64,000 nt of DNA, taken from NCBI RefSeq assembly GCF_023065955.2, contig NW_026623056.1:91821256-91885255 (forward strand). Direction: 5' to 3'. This document shows positions 12,000 to 23,200 of the stretch, piece by piece. Each line of letters starts with the position of its first letter. Position 1 is the stretch's first letter. The notes under the pieces are model-generated. The model saw only the letters and a program-made list of their open reading frames with translations, made no database searches and had not been told where the DNA came from. The position numbers and the translations under genes were made by a program. The DNA comes from Ursus arctos. Taxonomy: Eukaryota; Chordata; Mammalia; Carnivora; Ursidae.

Positions 12000-14705
12000 C
12001 CATCCACGGACAGAGTGCCTTTGTGGGAACTGTGGGACCCAGCCCCACACACCAAGGAACTCAGGCAGAGCCTCGCCCACCCATGTGTCCAGTCATAGGC
12101 ACACAGACTTTGGTCCCAGCCATGAAGCTTGCAGTGGCCCATAAAGTGTCTCTACCCCCTCTTGGCCACAGTCTGGGAGACCCTGGGAAACACCATCTTA
12201 GACAATCCCCCCCCCCCAGGAAAGAGCTTTTGTGGGAGTCCAGATTTCCAGCAAATTCCAGCACATCGTTAGAACAAAAAAAATATGAGTTTGGATGCAC
12301 TGGAGAGAGTAAGAGGAACAGTGTGACTTTACCCATGTCATCCCTCCCCCAAGGCCCTACCACTTAGTGTCGTGAGAGAGATTCTCAGGCCATGATTTCT
12401 CCCGCAGGGGAAAGTGAGAGCGTGGGAGCGAGCACCTGACTCGCCCAGCTGTGTGAGATGCTGCCAAAGATACATACTAGGGTCTCTCTAGCCCCTTCCA
12501 GAGTGTGGGCCATGAGTACTGGGGACAGGAAGAGCTAGAGAGCAGCACATAGAACTCTCAGGGGCAAGAAAAGGACCCCAACACTACCAACTGCCTTGTG
12601 AACTCCCATCAAAAAGCCTGCACGTGGGCCACTAGGAACACTTTGCCCACAGATCCCACAACTGGCCTGCTGGCACCCCCAGCACTCCAGGCACCTCACC
12701 CCAGACACTCTTGCACTGCGACCAGCTCCCTGTGTGCACTCGCAATGGCAGTGAGGGTGAGCTTCGGCAAACCAGTGAGTGAGCGTGCACAAATAATGGA
12801 CCCAAATCCGCGGGTCAGGAAGAGACCACCAACTTGAGTTTTAGCACCACCTTGGGAAACAAAAGGGAGGCTGTCAGCACTCAACCTAGTTAATCTTGGG
12901 GTGGAGGGAAGTCATACAAGCTGAAGAATCAGCCACAAGAGGGAGCAAGAAATGTGGAGGAGGCACATCTGTGGAAGGTCTGAGATCGCCCCAGAACCCC
13001 TAGCGGGGCTGACGGAAGGTGTTTCTCTCCCAAAGGCAGTTAGCAACGTCCAGAGGAGTGGATGTCAACTTCAGATGCGAACACAGCAGCGCCAGCCAGC
13101 AAGGAGCATATAAAGTCGAAGAAGCATGCTGCCACCACAGGATAAGAACCTTCGCACAAACACCCCCAGAGACCTGGATATCTGTGATTTGTCCGGTAGT
13201 TCAAAAGAGCTGTTTTAAGGAGTGAGCTAGAAGAAAATAAGCAAACGACCACAACAAAAAAGACAATTCAACAAAATCAGGGAGGCAATATATGAACAAA
13301 ATGAAAAGCTTAGCAAAGATGGAAATAAAAAAAAATTAAAAAAAGAACCAAACAAAAATTCTGGAGCTGAAGAACACAGTGAATGAAATGACAGGTGCAA
13401 TGGAGAGCTCCCACAGCAGAATGGGTGCAGCAGAAGAAAACCTGTGAACTGAGGACAGGAACTTGGATGTCATCCAGTCAGAGGAGGACAAAGGAGAGAG
13501 GACCAGAGAGTCAAGAAAGCCCAGGTGATCTGTGGGATACCAATGAAAGAAACAGTCTGTGATTTATTGGCGGTCCAGAGGAGGAGAGTGGGAGAAAGCA
13601 GCAGAAAGTTTATTTAAAAGAAATAATGGCTGAGAACTTCCAAAATCAGGGGAGAGATTTGGACATCCTAGTTCCTGAAGCTCATGGGTCGGTCACCAAA
13701 CAAACTCAACTTGAAGAGTTCCTTTCCAAGACACGTTATACTAAAACTGCCAAAAATCAAGGTCAACGAGGGAATCTTAAAAGCAGCAAGAGGAAAGAGG
13801 CTTGTAAGTCACAAGCTATCCCCATTCAGCCATCAGCAGGCTTCTTGGCAGGGGCCTTACAGGCCAGGACTGAGCAGCACGGTGCAGCCAGAGGGAGACC
13901 TGCTGACCTAGAATCCCCCACCTGGCAAAGCCGTCCTTCAGAAACGAAGGAGAGATAAAGACTTCCTCAGACAGACAAACGCTGAGGGAGGTCATCCCCA
14001 CTGGACTTGCTCTGCAAGAAACACGGAAAGGAGTTCTCCCAGCTGACATGGAAGGACAGTCACCAGTGACGTGGACACATGGAAAACATACAACAGACGG
14101 TAAGGGTGCAGGTAGATTCTGGACCCTCTAATACCCTAATGTGTATTGACCACTCACCTCCGCGTGAAGGTTAAAGGACAATAGAATCCAAAACAACTGC
14201 AGCTCCGATCATTTGTGTATGAAGAGAGAGAACACAAAGCCCTAAACTGTGACAGCAAAAACATCAAGGGAAGGGCGTGAAGAGGTAGACTGTTTGAATG
14301 CGGTCAAGTTCAGTTGTAATCAGCGTAAAACTGTTATATCTATGAGGTGGCTTACGTGAGCCTCGTGGTAACCACAAAGCAAAAACCTACAGTAGATTCA
14401 CAAAGGACAAAGAGCAGGGAATCAGAGCCTACGACTGTGGAAATCAGCACTCCACAAAGGAAGGCAACAAGAGAAGAGAATGTCCAGGACGTTCCTAGAT
14501 AGATAGATATAGATATACGGATGTTGATATTGACATATATTGATATATAGAGATAGATACTTGATATTCACATACAGGAATATATTCAATATATATTGAA
14601 TATATACTTGATATATACCAAGTCATTACACTGTATACCTTAAACTTACACAACATTATATATATATCAATTATACTTCAATAGAGCTGGAGAAAAAAGA
14701 ATTTC
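12000..14705 (+). mobile_element. L1-related element lacking ORF2 (HAL1-like)
   Basis: A 5'UTR-like stretch (about 12000-13260) is followed by a decayed L1 ORF1. Signatures are 'gaaataatggctgagaactt' (13620), 'aatcttaaaagcagcaagag' (13773) and 'gaaggagagataaagacttc' (13945). ORF1 is followed not by reverse transcriptase but by sequence such as 'gtaaccacaaagcaaaaacc' (14370), a TA-rich tract (14497-14640) and an L1-type 3' end ('ctgtataccttaaactt', 'caattatacttcaata'). ORF1 followed directly by a 3' end is the HAL1 (half-L1) layout. A full L1 that lost ORF2 would look similar. Stops and frameshifts make it non-coding. The 5' end is uncertain. Confidence 0.65.
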
Positions 14706-14739
14706 CTTAAAAAAATAAAGTCACTAGTATTTTTCCATC

Positions 14740-15160
14740 TGATGTGGTTTTGACATGTTGTAGATGGAGTTACATTTTCCCCCCAAAAGATAAGCTGAAA
14801 TCCTAACCCCTGGTACTTGAAATGTGACCTTATTTGGAGATAGTCTTTACAGAGGATTTCAAGTTTAAATGATGTCATCAGAGCGGGCCCTAATCCAGTA
14901 TGACTTGTGTCTTTATAAAAGGGGGAAATTGAGACACAGAGAAAGCCACGCACAGAAGACAGACACACAAAGAGAAGCTGTAGGAAGACAGGCAGAAAGC
15001 AGGGAATGCCAGGGATTGCTGGCCACCCCAGGAGCTCAGAAGAGGCAGGGAAGGAGTCTGGCCAGGGTCTCAGAACTGTGAGACCATACCTTCCCGTTGT
15101 CTTAAGCCAGCCAGGTTGAGGTCCTTTGTTATCGTAGCTCTAACAAACTAATTCAACACA
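14740..15160 (+). mobile_element. Solo LTR, ERVL-MaLR (MLT1-like)
   Basis: Characteristic phrases are 'gctgaaatcctaacccctgg', 'aatgtgaccttatttggaga', 'gggccctaatccagtatgac', 'agggattgctggccaccc' and the terminal 'ctaacaaactaattcaac'. It lies directly after the HAL1-like element. No internal retroviral sequence is attached. Confidence 0.65.
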
Positions 15161-15519
15161 CATTTGTACTGGAGGACAGTGCTAGGCTAACAACTCAGTC
15201 TTCACTCCATGCCGGCACCCAGCTCTTCCCCCTACTTGGTGGTGACATGTGGCCATTAGAAGGTAGGCGAGGCTCCAGTAATGGCCCACTTGGTGCGGCA
15301 GGAGAAACAGGAAGGCATAGAGCTGGGTTATGTATGCAAGATTCATATACACAGGATCTTATAGGACAAATCTATTTATCATTTCAGTACATGGGAAGGT
15401 AGAATTTCTAGTAGTATTGGAATCTATATCTTTTCCATCAAAAAGTGGGCATCTAAAAACACCATATAACTTTGGGGCAACAAATAAAATAAACCACTTA
15501 TGGCTTTTTTACTCATTAA

Positions 15520-15860
15520 AATGCATAATGAAATATTTCATACATATCAAAAATATACAAGGGCAGACCCTCCTGTGCCCACAGCACACTGTAAGAAGCA
15601 AACATTACTAAAAGAACACAAGTCCCAAGGCACCCTTCCACGTGGACCTCACTGGTCCCTCCGCCCCCTCTAGAGGCGGTCACTAATCTATTCTTCTGTA
15701 TGGCTCATCCTTGTTAGAGAGTAGGAAACTTTATGTATTCTGGATACTGATTCATTATGATTTAAATAATTTCCCAGTTTGTGGCTTGTCTTTTTACTTT
15801 CTATAGTGCCTTTTGCTAAACACAATTTTCAATTTTAATGTAAATAGCTTGGAATGTCCT
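15520..15860 (-). mobile_element. Possible L1 3' fragment
   Basis: The stretch 'cagtttgtggcttgtctttt' followed by 'tttgctaaacacaattttca' resembles reversed L1 sequence. The upstream part with 'gaggcggtcactaatctatt' fits an L1 3'UTR. It is strongly diverged and the call is weak. Confidence 0.4.
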
Positions 15861-16589
15861 GCGCCATGGGAAGTATGGGTGTATGTTAACCCCAAATTCA
15901 AGAGAGGGTAGGCCTTGAGACATCTTTTTCCTCACCCAGTGCCCAGGCCGGGATAGACACATTTCCTGTGACTTTTCTTTGCAAGCAGGTGGCTTTGCCC
16001 ACATCACCCTGTCACTGAGGGGCAGCTCTGTAAGGGCTTTCTCCTGTGCCTGCCAGCCCACTCCTAGTGCTCATGGCTCCAACATCCTCTTTATATCAGT
16101 TAAACAAAGACTTTAACTTACTGAGCTCAGCAAATGCTCCCAGGGCAATGGTGGCTTCTTGTGGTTTCTTGCTTGTGTGTTGGCCCCTGGGGACACATAC
16201 TTCCTGTGGTCCAGGACATTCTAACAGATGAAAAAAATGATCACATTAGACCAAGATAGGCAGCACTGAGAAGAGCCTGATGGACACAAACACCGAGTCA
16301 ACTCAGGAGGAATGCACACTCAACCCAGGACTTGGGAATTCCCACAGATAAGAGCCCAGAAATACGTGAGTTTCAAGTTTATCACAGCACAGCAATGATG
16401 GACAAGAGCTAGCAGAGACAACAGAGCACAGACCTGGATATGGGAGCAGAACCAATCATTCGAAATTATGCTTGTGATATTTTACCCAGCATTGTGAAAT
16501 ATTCTGTAGCCCAGAGGTTTTTCATAATATCCAGTGGCCAGATCCTCCCAGAGACAGAAGTCACTACATGTGTTTTAAAACATAGGTTA

Positions 16590-16783
16590 GAGGCACCTGG
16601 GTGGCTCAACCAGTTGAGCACCCGACTCTCAATTTCTGCTCAGGTCATGGTCTCAGGATCGTGGAATAGAGCCCCAAGTCAGGCTCCATGCTCAGCAGGG
16701 AGTCTACTTCCTCCTCCTCCCTCTCCCTCTCCCCCTCCCCCTGCATGCTCTCTCTCTCGCAAATAAATAAATCTTAAAAAAAA
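16590..16783 (+). mobile_element. SINEC, first of a three-copy stack
   Basis: The head is 'gaggcacctgggtggctcaa', with a CT-rich middle and an 'aaataaataaatcttaaaaa' tail. It is preceded by aaaacataggttag and followed by aaaacataatttag, versions of the same target sequence that also bound the next two copies. Confidence 0.9.
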
Positions 16784-16798
16784 AACAAAACATAATTT

Positions 16799-16970
16799 AG
16801 GGGTGCCTAGGTGGCTCAGTCAGTTAAGTGTCTGACTCTGGATTTCAACTCAGGTCTTGATTTCAGGGTCATAAGTTCAAGCCTGGCGTTCGGCTCCATG
16901 CTGGGCATGGAGCCTACTTAAAAAATAAATACATTAAATATATATAATATAATAATAATAATATAATAAT
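16799..16970 (+). mobile_element. SINEC, second of a three-copy stack (short type)
   Basis: The head is 'ggggtgcctaggtggctcag'. It has the short-type 3' part ('ggcatggagcctacttaaaa') and then a TA/ATA-rich tail of about 45 bases. The tail is followed by aaaacatagcttag, the third version of the target sequence. Confidence 0.88.
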
Positions 16971-16984
16971 AAAACATAGCTTAG

Positions 16985-17166
16985 GGAATGCCTGGATGGC
17001 TCAGTCAGTGAAGTGTCTGCCTTCGGCTTAGGTCATGATCCCAGAGTCCTGGGATCAACTCCTGCATTGGGCTCCCTGCTCAGTGGGGAGCCTGCTTCTC
17101 CCTCTGCCTGCTGCTCCACTGCCTATACTCTCTCTCTCTGACATATAAATAAATAAAATCTTAAAA
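16985..17166 (+). mobile_element. SINEC, third of a three-copy stack
   Basis: The head is 'gaatgcctggatggctcagt' with the usual CT-rich middle and AAATAAATAAAATC tail. It is followed by aaaacacagcttag, the fourth version of the shared target sequence. Confidence 0.9.
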
Positions 17167-17278
17167 AAACAAAAAACACAGCTTAGCCATATCCAATTTC
17201 ACTTTAACTTTCCTTATTTTGTCTTGACAAAAAAAAACTTTTAAATTTACTTTTCCTGTTTGCTGAGCTGTTTTTTCT

Positions 17279-17484
17279 TAAAGATTTTGTTTGTTTGTTT
17301 GTTTGTTTAAGAGAGAGAGAGCATGAGCAAGGGGAGAAGCAGAGGAGGTGGGAGAGAGAATCCAAAGCAGACTGCTTGTTGAGCATGGAGCCTGACTCAG
17401 GCCTCGACCCTCGATGGCAAGATCATGACCCAAGCAGAAACCAGGAGTTGGACGCTTAACCCACTGAGCCACCCAGGCACCCCC
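17279..17484 (-). mobile_element. SINEC (minus strand)
   Basis: It reads in reverse: a (GTTT)n tail and GA-rich middle on the left, and 'actgagccacccaggcaccc' (the reversed head) on the right. It lies about 110 bp from the three-copy stack and in the opposite orientation. Confidence 0.9.
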
Positions 17485-17581
17485 TGAGCTAACTACCTGT
17501 TTTTATTCTCTCTTATTAAAAAGAAAATTATCTTACTAAGAGTAAGGCATACTATATATGGTCATCCTAAACAGTATTTTA

Positions 17582-17766
17582 GGGGCACCTGGGTGGCTCA
17601 GTCAGTTAAGCACCCAACTCTTGGTTTCGGCTCAGATCATGATCTCAGTGATTGAGCCCTGAGTTGGGCTCTGTACTCAGCATGGAGTCTGCTTGAGAAT
17701 CTCTCTCTCTCTCCCTCTGCCCTTCCCACTCATGCTCTCTAAATAAATAAATAAATAAATCTTTTA
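17582..17766 (+). mobile_element. SINEC
   Basis: The head is 'ggggcacctgggtggctcag' and the tail (AAAT)n. It is flanked by cagtattttag and caatattttaaa, a slightly eroded target-site duplication. Confidence 0.9.
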
Positions 17767-18742
17767 AACAACAATATTTTAAAACCAGTGTTATTGAAAC
17801 CTTTGTAAAGAAACAAAAACAAAAAACCCCACTTCGTTTAAAACACGTAATTAAGTTGTATTAATTTACATAGAAAACTGGCATAATACATTTCCTTCAG
17901 GCTTGAAAGGAATGTATGTCTTAGACAAGAATGCAGAGCTAGGGCACGTGTGAGGATGGCAGAAACCTGAGTATTTTTATTTTCCTTTTTGGCCTAAACA
18001 CCTTTGAGTTCAGGGTTTTGTCCAAGTGATACTCCATTTTCTACTTATCTTAAAAAGAAGTTTAATTTGCCTTCAGGAGACTGAAGGGGGATCTGGAGTA
18101 ATTTACATAGACCTTTATGTGATTAATAAGGAAATACAGGTAAACATAAGTTTCTGAGGTTTTTGTCTAAAAACTGCTGAGTTAGTACTTGCTAGGCAAG
18201 GTAATGGGGGCAGGAGAAATCCAATCTAGTCTAGTTTTCTAGCTGATTAGAAAACACAATATAATCCCCTCTCCACAAAATACTCGTGAAAGCACGGACC
18301 CTGTCTCTGCTTCTTTGATTTTTCTGCAACAGCTTATATTTGCCTCTTGCACTTGGCCCTGTCCTTTCTATTCCCTTTGTCCTAATGTAGTGGAGGCCAC
18401 CTCCACCGCCCTACCTGACTGCATTAGCTTCCTAGCAAGTCCTGCTCCCTCCAGGCTCAGACAGTGGTCTTCCACCTTGTTGCCATAGTTACCTTCACAC
18501 ACAATCATGCTGCTTCTTTGAAAACCGCCAACATGGCTCCCTCCACTCACCATGTCTCTTCTTCGCCAGGGCTCCCCTCAACCATATGTGCCCTCTCCTC
18601 AAGCCACTCTGGCAGGTGACCACACTGGTCCCAACGGGGTTGGCCTTTTCATTTTATGCTTGAGGAGGCTTCACAACACAAGCCTGAACTTTCAGCTGGA
18701 GACAAAAGAGTGAACTTGGTTTGAGTAAAGGATAATTCTGTT

Positions 18743-18934
18743 GGGGCACTGGGTGGCTCAGGGGGTTAAGCATCTGCCTTCCGCTCAGGTCATGATTCCA
18801 GGGGCCTCAGATGGAGTCCCGCACTGAGCCCCTCAATGGGGCTCCCTGCTCAGGGGGAGCTTGCTTCTCCCTCTCCCTCTGCCCCTTCCCCTGCTCGTTC
18901 TCTCTCTCTCACAAATAAATTTTTTTTTAAAAAA
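18743..18934 (+). mobile_element. SINEC
   Basis: The head is 'ggggcactgggtggctcagg', followed by a CT-rich middle and 'cacaaataaatttttttt'. A taattctgtt duplication is present on both sides. Confidence 0.9.
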
Positions 18935-19479
18935 GTAATTCTGTTATCAAGGTTTTCCCTTCTCCTGGAGAGACCAAAAACCCCTTTCTCATTATCATCC
19001 TAAGGCCTCAGGTTGTCCTTCTGCCTCCCTAGGTGACTGCTGGCAGGTCGCATTAAATTCACAGGGTTCCACAGTCCCCTTTGATAAGGGTCTGGGGTAC
19101 CTATTTCTGCCCATTTATCTTGCCACCTGAATGAGTCTCCACTTAGTCCGGGTGGAGTCAGAGGTGTTGGGCACGTTCATCTTCTAGGAGGCACTGGACA
19201 AGGCAGGATTGGGGGCAAGGAGGTACGATCAACAACGGAACAAGGGGACCGGTAACTAACTACGCCTGCTCCGCTATCACACCTTACTTTGGGGGAAGTC
19301 TTTGCCCTGCAAGCCGTAAACATTCGGGTAAAATAAAGCTTGCATTCCTGACCTGCCTAGCTCCGGCACTGGTGCTGTCATGGGCTCAAAGGGTGCCCAC
19401 GGTCCCGCCCGAGGTGGTCTGCAGGATGGGCAATGAACAGGGGTGACCACTGCTGACTGTGCTTATCGCAGGACCGGGT

Positions 19480-20260
19480 CCGACCTGACGCCGCCTCTTG
19501 GCGGCCGAGGGAGGCCGGGCGCGCCCTGAGGTCGGGACCTAAAGTGCCGCGGGGCCCCAAACAGACGACGCTGGGTTAGGGCCAGAGGTCTGAAAAGAGA
19601 CACGGGCAGACGTCGCCCCCGCCCTGCAGGGACAATAACACCGCAAGACCACTGCGACCCTCACGCGCGCAGCCAGCCCGGAGATGGCTCGGGCGAGACA
19701 GCCCCGCCGGTGATTGGCAGCTCCCCTTGCGGGCGTGGCCTGAGGCGCCGGGCCGGGAGCTGGGAGGCAGCTGGAATGCGCTCGCAGGCCCCGGGACTCT
19801 GCCGCGCTCTGCCCCGCCCCCGTACCTGCCTGTGATTGGTGCCCTCGCCTCAGGGGGCGGGCCCTAGGCCGGTGGTGAGCGCGCCCCGGTGGCGTCATTC
19901 CGGATGCGACCTCTGGCCGGTCAGGTTTTCGTCCGGCCCTCCCCCGTGTCACTGTCATGGCGGCCTCGCTTCTGCTGCGGCAAGGACGGTCCGGGGCGCT
20001 GAAGGTAAAGGGGAGCCGGGCCGGCGGCGGGGAGCTCGTGTAGGGCCGGGACGAGGGGCACGGCCCTGACGGCCATCTCCGGCCGTCCTTTGGGCCGTTG
20101 ACCCGCCTCCCGGGTGCCGGCGAGGGCGCCGGGCCGGAGCAAGTGGACGTGGGGCGGGCCTGGGGGGCCGGCGAGCGGGCACTGAGCCCGCCACAGCCCC
20201 TTGGCGGACCCCGATCACTCGAGGAGCCCCAGGCGTGCGGGGCCGGAGCCACGGGCAGGT
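19480..20260. promoter_or_regulatory. NDUFV3: CpG island / NDUFV3 promoter
   Basis: This is a CpG-dense island around NDUFV3 exon 1. Two ATTGG (inverted CCAAT) boxes lie at 19713-19717 and 19835-19839, a GC box GGGGCGGG at about 19854-19861, and an ETS core (TTCCGG, 19898-19903) about 55 bp before the start codon. ETS/GABP sites are usual in promoters of mitochondrial respiratory genes. The start codon lies in CATGGCGGC, a YY1-like core. No TATA box is seen. Island limits are by eye. Confidence 0.8.
19957..20004 (+). CDS. NDUFV3: NDUFV3 coding exon 1
   Basis: It encodes 16 residues, [16 protein letters not shown], and ends at donor GAAG|gtaaag in phase 0. The ATG has G at -3 and G at +4, a strong Kozak context. 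The human counterpart is MAAPCLLRQGRAGALK. Confidence 0.96.
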
Positions 20261-23200
20261 GCGAGGGCTCCCAGATGTCAGAACCCTTAAGGACAGCGTC
20301 TTGATGACCTCTTGTTTAGCCAGGAGAGGAGAGGAGGGAACTTTCAGGTACCTGGTTCACCTGGTAACTTGCCGGGCAAGCACTGGGAAGTCAGCTTATG
20401 TTACCCCATCTGTGAAAAAAGGAAGGAAGAAGGGCTTTCTTTTTCCGTATAGAAAAAATGTAAGGCCACTTCACTGTATTTAAACTTTTAAAAGGTTTTT
20501 ATTGCAAAAGCACTTAACTATTCATTGCAAGGTAGAGTATAGATGGGGGAGATCTGTTTGAGAGTCCAGCATTTAGTCCTTGAAATACCTGGTTCCAAAA
20601 GATTGTTCCACCTTTCGTGTGTACACATGGACATGTACTTGCAGTCATAAACATAGAAAACACATCTTTACCTTCACATATTTAGGAGAAGCACCTCTGT
20701 TCTATATCCAGCTTCTAGAAAAGTGTTCAGCACATAATAGCTGTTAGTAAATACATGCTAAATGAATTACCAGTTTATGTTTGCCACTTAATGATATAAA
20801 CAGTTTGGAAGCAGTTATTATTCATCTATATCATTACTAACATCCATATAGTATTTCTTCTACTTAGTGTTCAAGTATAGGAAAACATGTTACAAAAAGA
20901 ATCAGAGTATTTTGTAGGTTAATAGGTAATTGGGGACTACAAAAAAGTGTGCATAGGAGAAGCTCTGTTTTGACTTTTCTTGGAGTTTCATAGTTAATAG
21001 TGACTGTCCTGTGGAGTTTTTTCTTGCAGCTTTTTTTGTATTTTCCAAAATTTCTGTAATACACATATGTTATGGAAATTGTAATAACTATGAGACATAT
21101 ACCATATGAATGCTTACATATATTTCTATGTTGTAACAGCTTCTAAATGGTCTTACGCTAAAATGTCTATTTGTTAATTCTTCTGTCAGGCTATGCTCCT
21201 AGAAGCACGAGTGTTTCGAGGACTTGCTTCCACGGTTTCTCTCTCTGCAGAATCAGGGAAGAGTGAAAAGGGGCTGCCACCGAATTCCAAGAGGCAAAGT
21301 CCACCAAAAAGTAAGATTTTTAATGACAGTCATAAGGGAAAGAGAATGCAAAATAAATAAATAAGTCTGCTTTCCAAGCATGAAAAGTTTTACTAACTAC
21401 ATAACTTGATTCTTCATTCCAGCAGTTTCCAGATTATAATCAGACATAAGATCTGTGATGGATTTTAGACCAAACACATCAGTCATGTAATAGTCTTTGA
21501 CTCAGTGTTTAGCCCTGAACCAGTTCTGCCTGTGTTTTCTAAGTGCCATACTCTAACACACAGCAAGGGGATGCAGAGTGCAAAGGCTGGGGAATTCAGA
21601 TGGCCCAAGTACAGATCCCACACTCCCATGGTAGCTCTGAACCCCACCTTGCTTTTCTTCCCCCAGTTGTGGCTTTTCTCAGTGTCCCTGAAACTCAGAT
21701 GTGGCTCCCCAGGCTTTGGTTGGCCGTGGTCCAGGGTTGCAGGCATCCTTTTATGACGGTGGACAGGGAGTTAAGGGCAAGCTCCATTTTCCGTTACAAC
21801 TTACTTTGATGAAGCTTGATGTCTGATCTGTGTCCAGCTCTTTCCATAGTCATTTTGACTGTTATTGCTGGTTTTTACTTATTTTTTCCTCCCGAATACC
21901 AATGTAACATATCCTCATGAAAGGAAAATAGAAAATGCAACAGTATATTGTACATACTTCTGTTATGGGCATTTTATTTTCTACTCCCTGTTCATTACTA
22001 GTAACTGATTACAGGAGCACCTGGCTGGCTCAGTCAGTGGAGTGTGCGACTCTCTATCTCCAGTTTGTGAGTTTGAGCCCCACTTTGGGTGTAGAGATTA
22101 CTTAAAATCTTAAAAAAATAGAAAAGTGAAAAATGTGTATTATAGTCTCTGCAAACCTTTATATGTGGTTTAGAATGATAATTCAAGTTTGTCTTATTTT
22201 CATCATTTACCATTTCCTCAGTTTGAATATTTCAAAGTGTTTAGATATTTTTGGTTTTGTCCCTCCTTGATGTGCACATAAAACCACTGGTAGCATTTAA
22301 AATATAGGCCCATTGTTGAGTGTGCTAGCCCCCAACTGCCTTTCATGCCCTGTGGATGTCGGCAGAGGAAACACCCCTTCCTGAGGCAGCTCATTGCCTG
22401 GAGGCCTGAATTCAGCTCAGGCGAATTCTGTTTAACTCAGTCCAGTTTTAAATCCAGTGTTCTTTTTTTTTTTTTCTTTTTAACAAAACCACAGTGCCAT
22501 GATCACTCCTAAAAAACGTTTACAGCCAGAATGTCAGTTCAATTCTGCATTATGCCTGGCACATTTTTGACATTCTTTCAATGTTTACTGATGACTAGTT
22601 GCATCTCATTACTAATGTTATTGCTGCCTTTGGTGAATTTTAGTCTTGTATCTGCACTCCCATGTCCTAGGTTTATGACACTGAACTAATGGATATGTGA
22701 GTGGAATAGGGTGCTGGGTCATGGGACAGTTTTGGGTACAGTATGAGAAGGGAGCACTGAGCTGGGAGTTAGGCTTGGGCCTGTGTCGTTTCCGCCCCTG
22801 GACACAGCGCCTCCCTGCCCAAGCGGGGCCAGCCCGAGATGCACACGCGTGCTGTGTCCATCATAGAGTGCTTCCAGGTGGGAAGACAGGATGCAGAACC
22901 ACACTGTCTCTGATGCACATTACATTTCTGTCCCATAATTTAAAAATAATTTTAGTCCGTGTGTGAAGAAAAGGAAAGACTGCTTCTAAATTGACGTGTG
23001 CAAGTCTCCGTTTCTGCCTAAAGTATCAGTACTTGTCAGACGGGTCGAGTGTCAGATGCACAAATGCTTTTTGCCTGCTGGTGGCGCATTGCCAGCTTCA
23101 ACCCCTGTCCACTCACAGTGGCTTTGGAAGCTCTAACAGAAGTTGCCTGGGCCCATGCAGACTGGGCCCTAAGCACTCACCCTTGGGGTCACATCTCTAG

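Larger units (their letters stand above)
8111..19479. other. WDR4-NDUFV3 intergenic region
   Basis: This is about 11 kb between two divergent CpG-island promoters. Repeats listed separately occupy much of it. The remaining pieces (8111-8509, 9111-10619, 11106-11368, 11567-11999, 15861-16589, 17767-18742, 18935-19479) show no gene I can support. The stretch at 18300-18620 has a vague L2-like pyrimidine-rich texture. Confidence 0.65.

Noticed and set aside
14497..14640. ATA/GATA-rich tract as an origin or matrix-attachment element
   Set aside because: It lies inside the 3' part of an L1/HAL1-like element and is adequately explained as a simple-repeat expansion there.
19539..20252. 237-codon minus-strand frame opposite NDUFV3 exon 1
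   Set aside because: GC-rich shadow of the CpG island; low-complexity composition and no domain.
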